This document shows positions 21,346-21,379 of a DNA stretch of 21,379 nt, in pieces. Each line of letters begins with the position of its first letter. Within the stretch, counting starts at the first letter, position 1. The position numbers and the translations under genes are program-made. Where the stretch lies: NCBI GenBank assembly GCA_019418235.1, contig DYCH01000066.1, forward strand, positions 1 through 21,379, read 5' to 3'. The notes below the pieces were generated by a model. That model did not search any database, had not been told where the DNA came from, and saw nothing but the letters and a program-made list of their open reading frames with translations. The stretch comes from Sutterella sp. GTDB lineage: Bacteria > Pseudomonadota > Gammaproteobacteria > Burkholderiales > Burkholderiaceae_F.

Positions 21346-21379
21346 TCATCTCGCCCCTCTCACACCGCAATTACAGGCA
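21346..21379 (-). CDS. 3' end of a probable second patatin-like gene (partial, runs off the window)
   Basis: Reading in from the window edge on the - strand gives A-C-N-C-G-V-R-G-A-R then a TGA stop at 21348-21346. The C-x-C-G-V-R core matches Y-D-C-G-V-R-D-A near the C-terminus of the neighbouring patatin protein. At DNA level 19 of 23 bases agree with 20477-20499. The fragment is too short for certainty; it lies 73 nt upstream of the complete patatin gene on the same strand. Confidence 0.5.
   Translation of the reverse strand, partial: ACNCGVRGAR

Noticed and set aside
21334..21358. Hairpin AGGGG-GAGAT / ATCTC-g-CCCCT near the right edge as a terminator
   Set aside because: No T-run on either strand and it contains the last codons and stop of the probable second patatin gene; it may be incidental.
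1..21379. CRISPR arrays, insertion sequences, integrases, tRNA or rRNA genes
   Set aside because: No regularly spaced repeats, transposase motifs, long terminal inverted repeats or recognisable RNA folds were seen apart from the FMN riboswitch.

Overview
The window looks like chromosomal DNA of a moderate-GC, probably anaerobic or microaerophilic proteobacterium. My best guess is a beta-proteobacterium of the gut type (Sutterellaceae, Burkholderiales). This rests on the mix of proteobacterial families: CstA, a CadR/PbrR-type MerR regulator, a monofunctional RibB under an FMN riboswitch, and a MetQ lipoprotein, next to an [FeFe] hydrogenase typical of anaerobes. It is an inference from gene content, not from a marker gene. 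No rRNA, tRNA, CRISPR array, transposase or phage gene was seen.

Left part (1-3700, all +): a YczE-type membrane protein, a small ACT-domain protein, a DUF4143-type P-loop ATPase with eroded motifs, a small lipoprotein, a strong terminator, and a Fic-fold protein whose catalytic His is replaced by Gln. A terminator at 3672-3703 separates this block from cstA, which runs the other way.

Metal block (5700-9750): a DUF2569-type membrane protein and a CadR/PbrR-like MerR regulator are 2 nt apart on the - strand. They are divergent from a large Cd/Zn/Pb P1B ATPase. The shared intergenic region holds a textbook MerR promoter: TTGACT, a 19-nt spacer containing a 15-nt perfect dyad, then TTTAAT. A 343-nt gene-free stretch follows (9700-10042). 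It holds two terminators, an orphan hairpin with a T-run, and a perfect DnaA box.

Transport and metabolism block (10043-15220): a glutamate/aspartate-type cation symporter with tandem OmpR/PhoB-like repeats far upstream, an unrecognised membrane-anchored protein, an aldo-keto reductase, a second YczE paralogue, and a MetQ-like lipoprotein without its ABC partners.

Hydrogen/flavin block (15221-20150, all -): a NuoF-tail/GltD fusion flavoprotein, then an [FeFe] hydrogenase 11 nt downstream, then an FMN riboswitch beginning about 6 nt after the hydrogenase stop codon, then ribB. The pair reads as a soluble NAD(P)H-linked hydrogenase in which the usual FMN/NADH domain of the diaphorase is absent and a GltD-type FAD/NAD(P)H module is fused on. 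Flavin supply (ribB) lies directly downstream.

Right end: a small two-segment membrane protein divergent from the hydrogenase operon, then a patatin-like phospholipase. At the extreme edge lie the last codons of what seems to be a second patatin copy.
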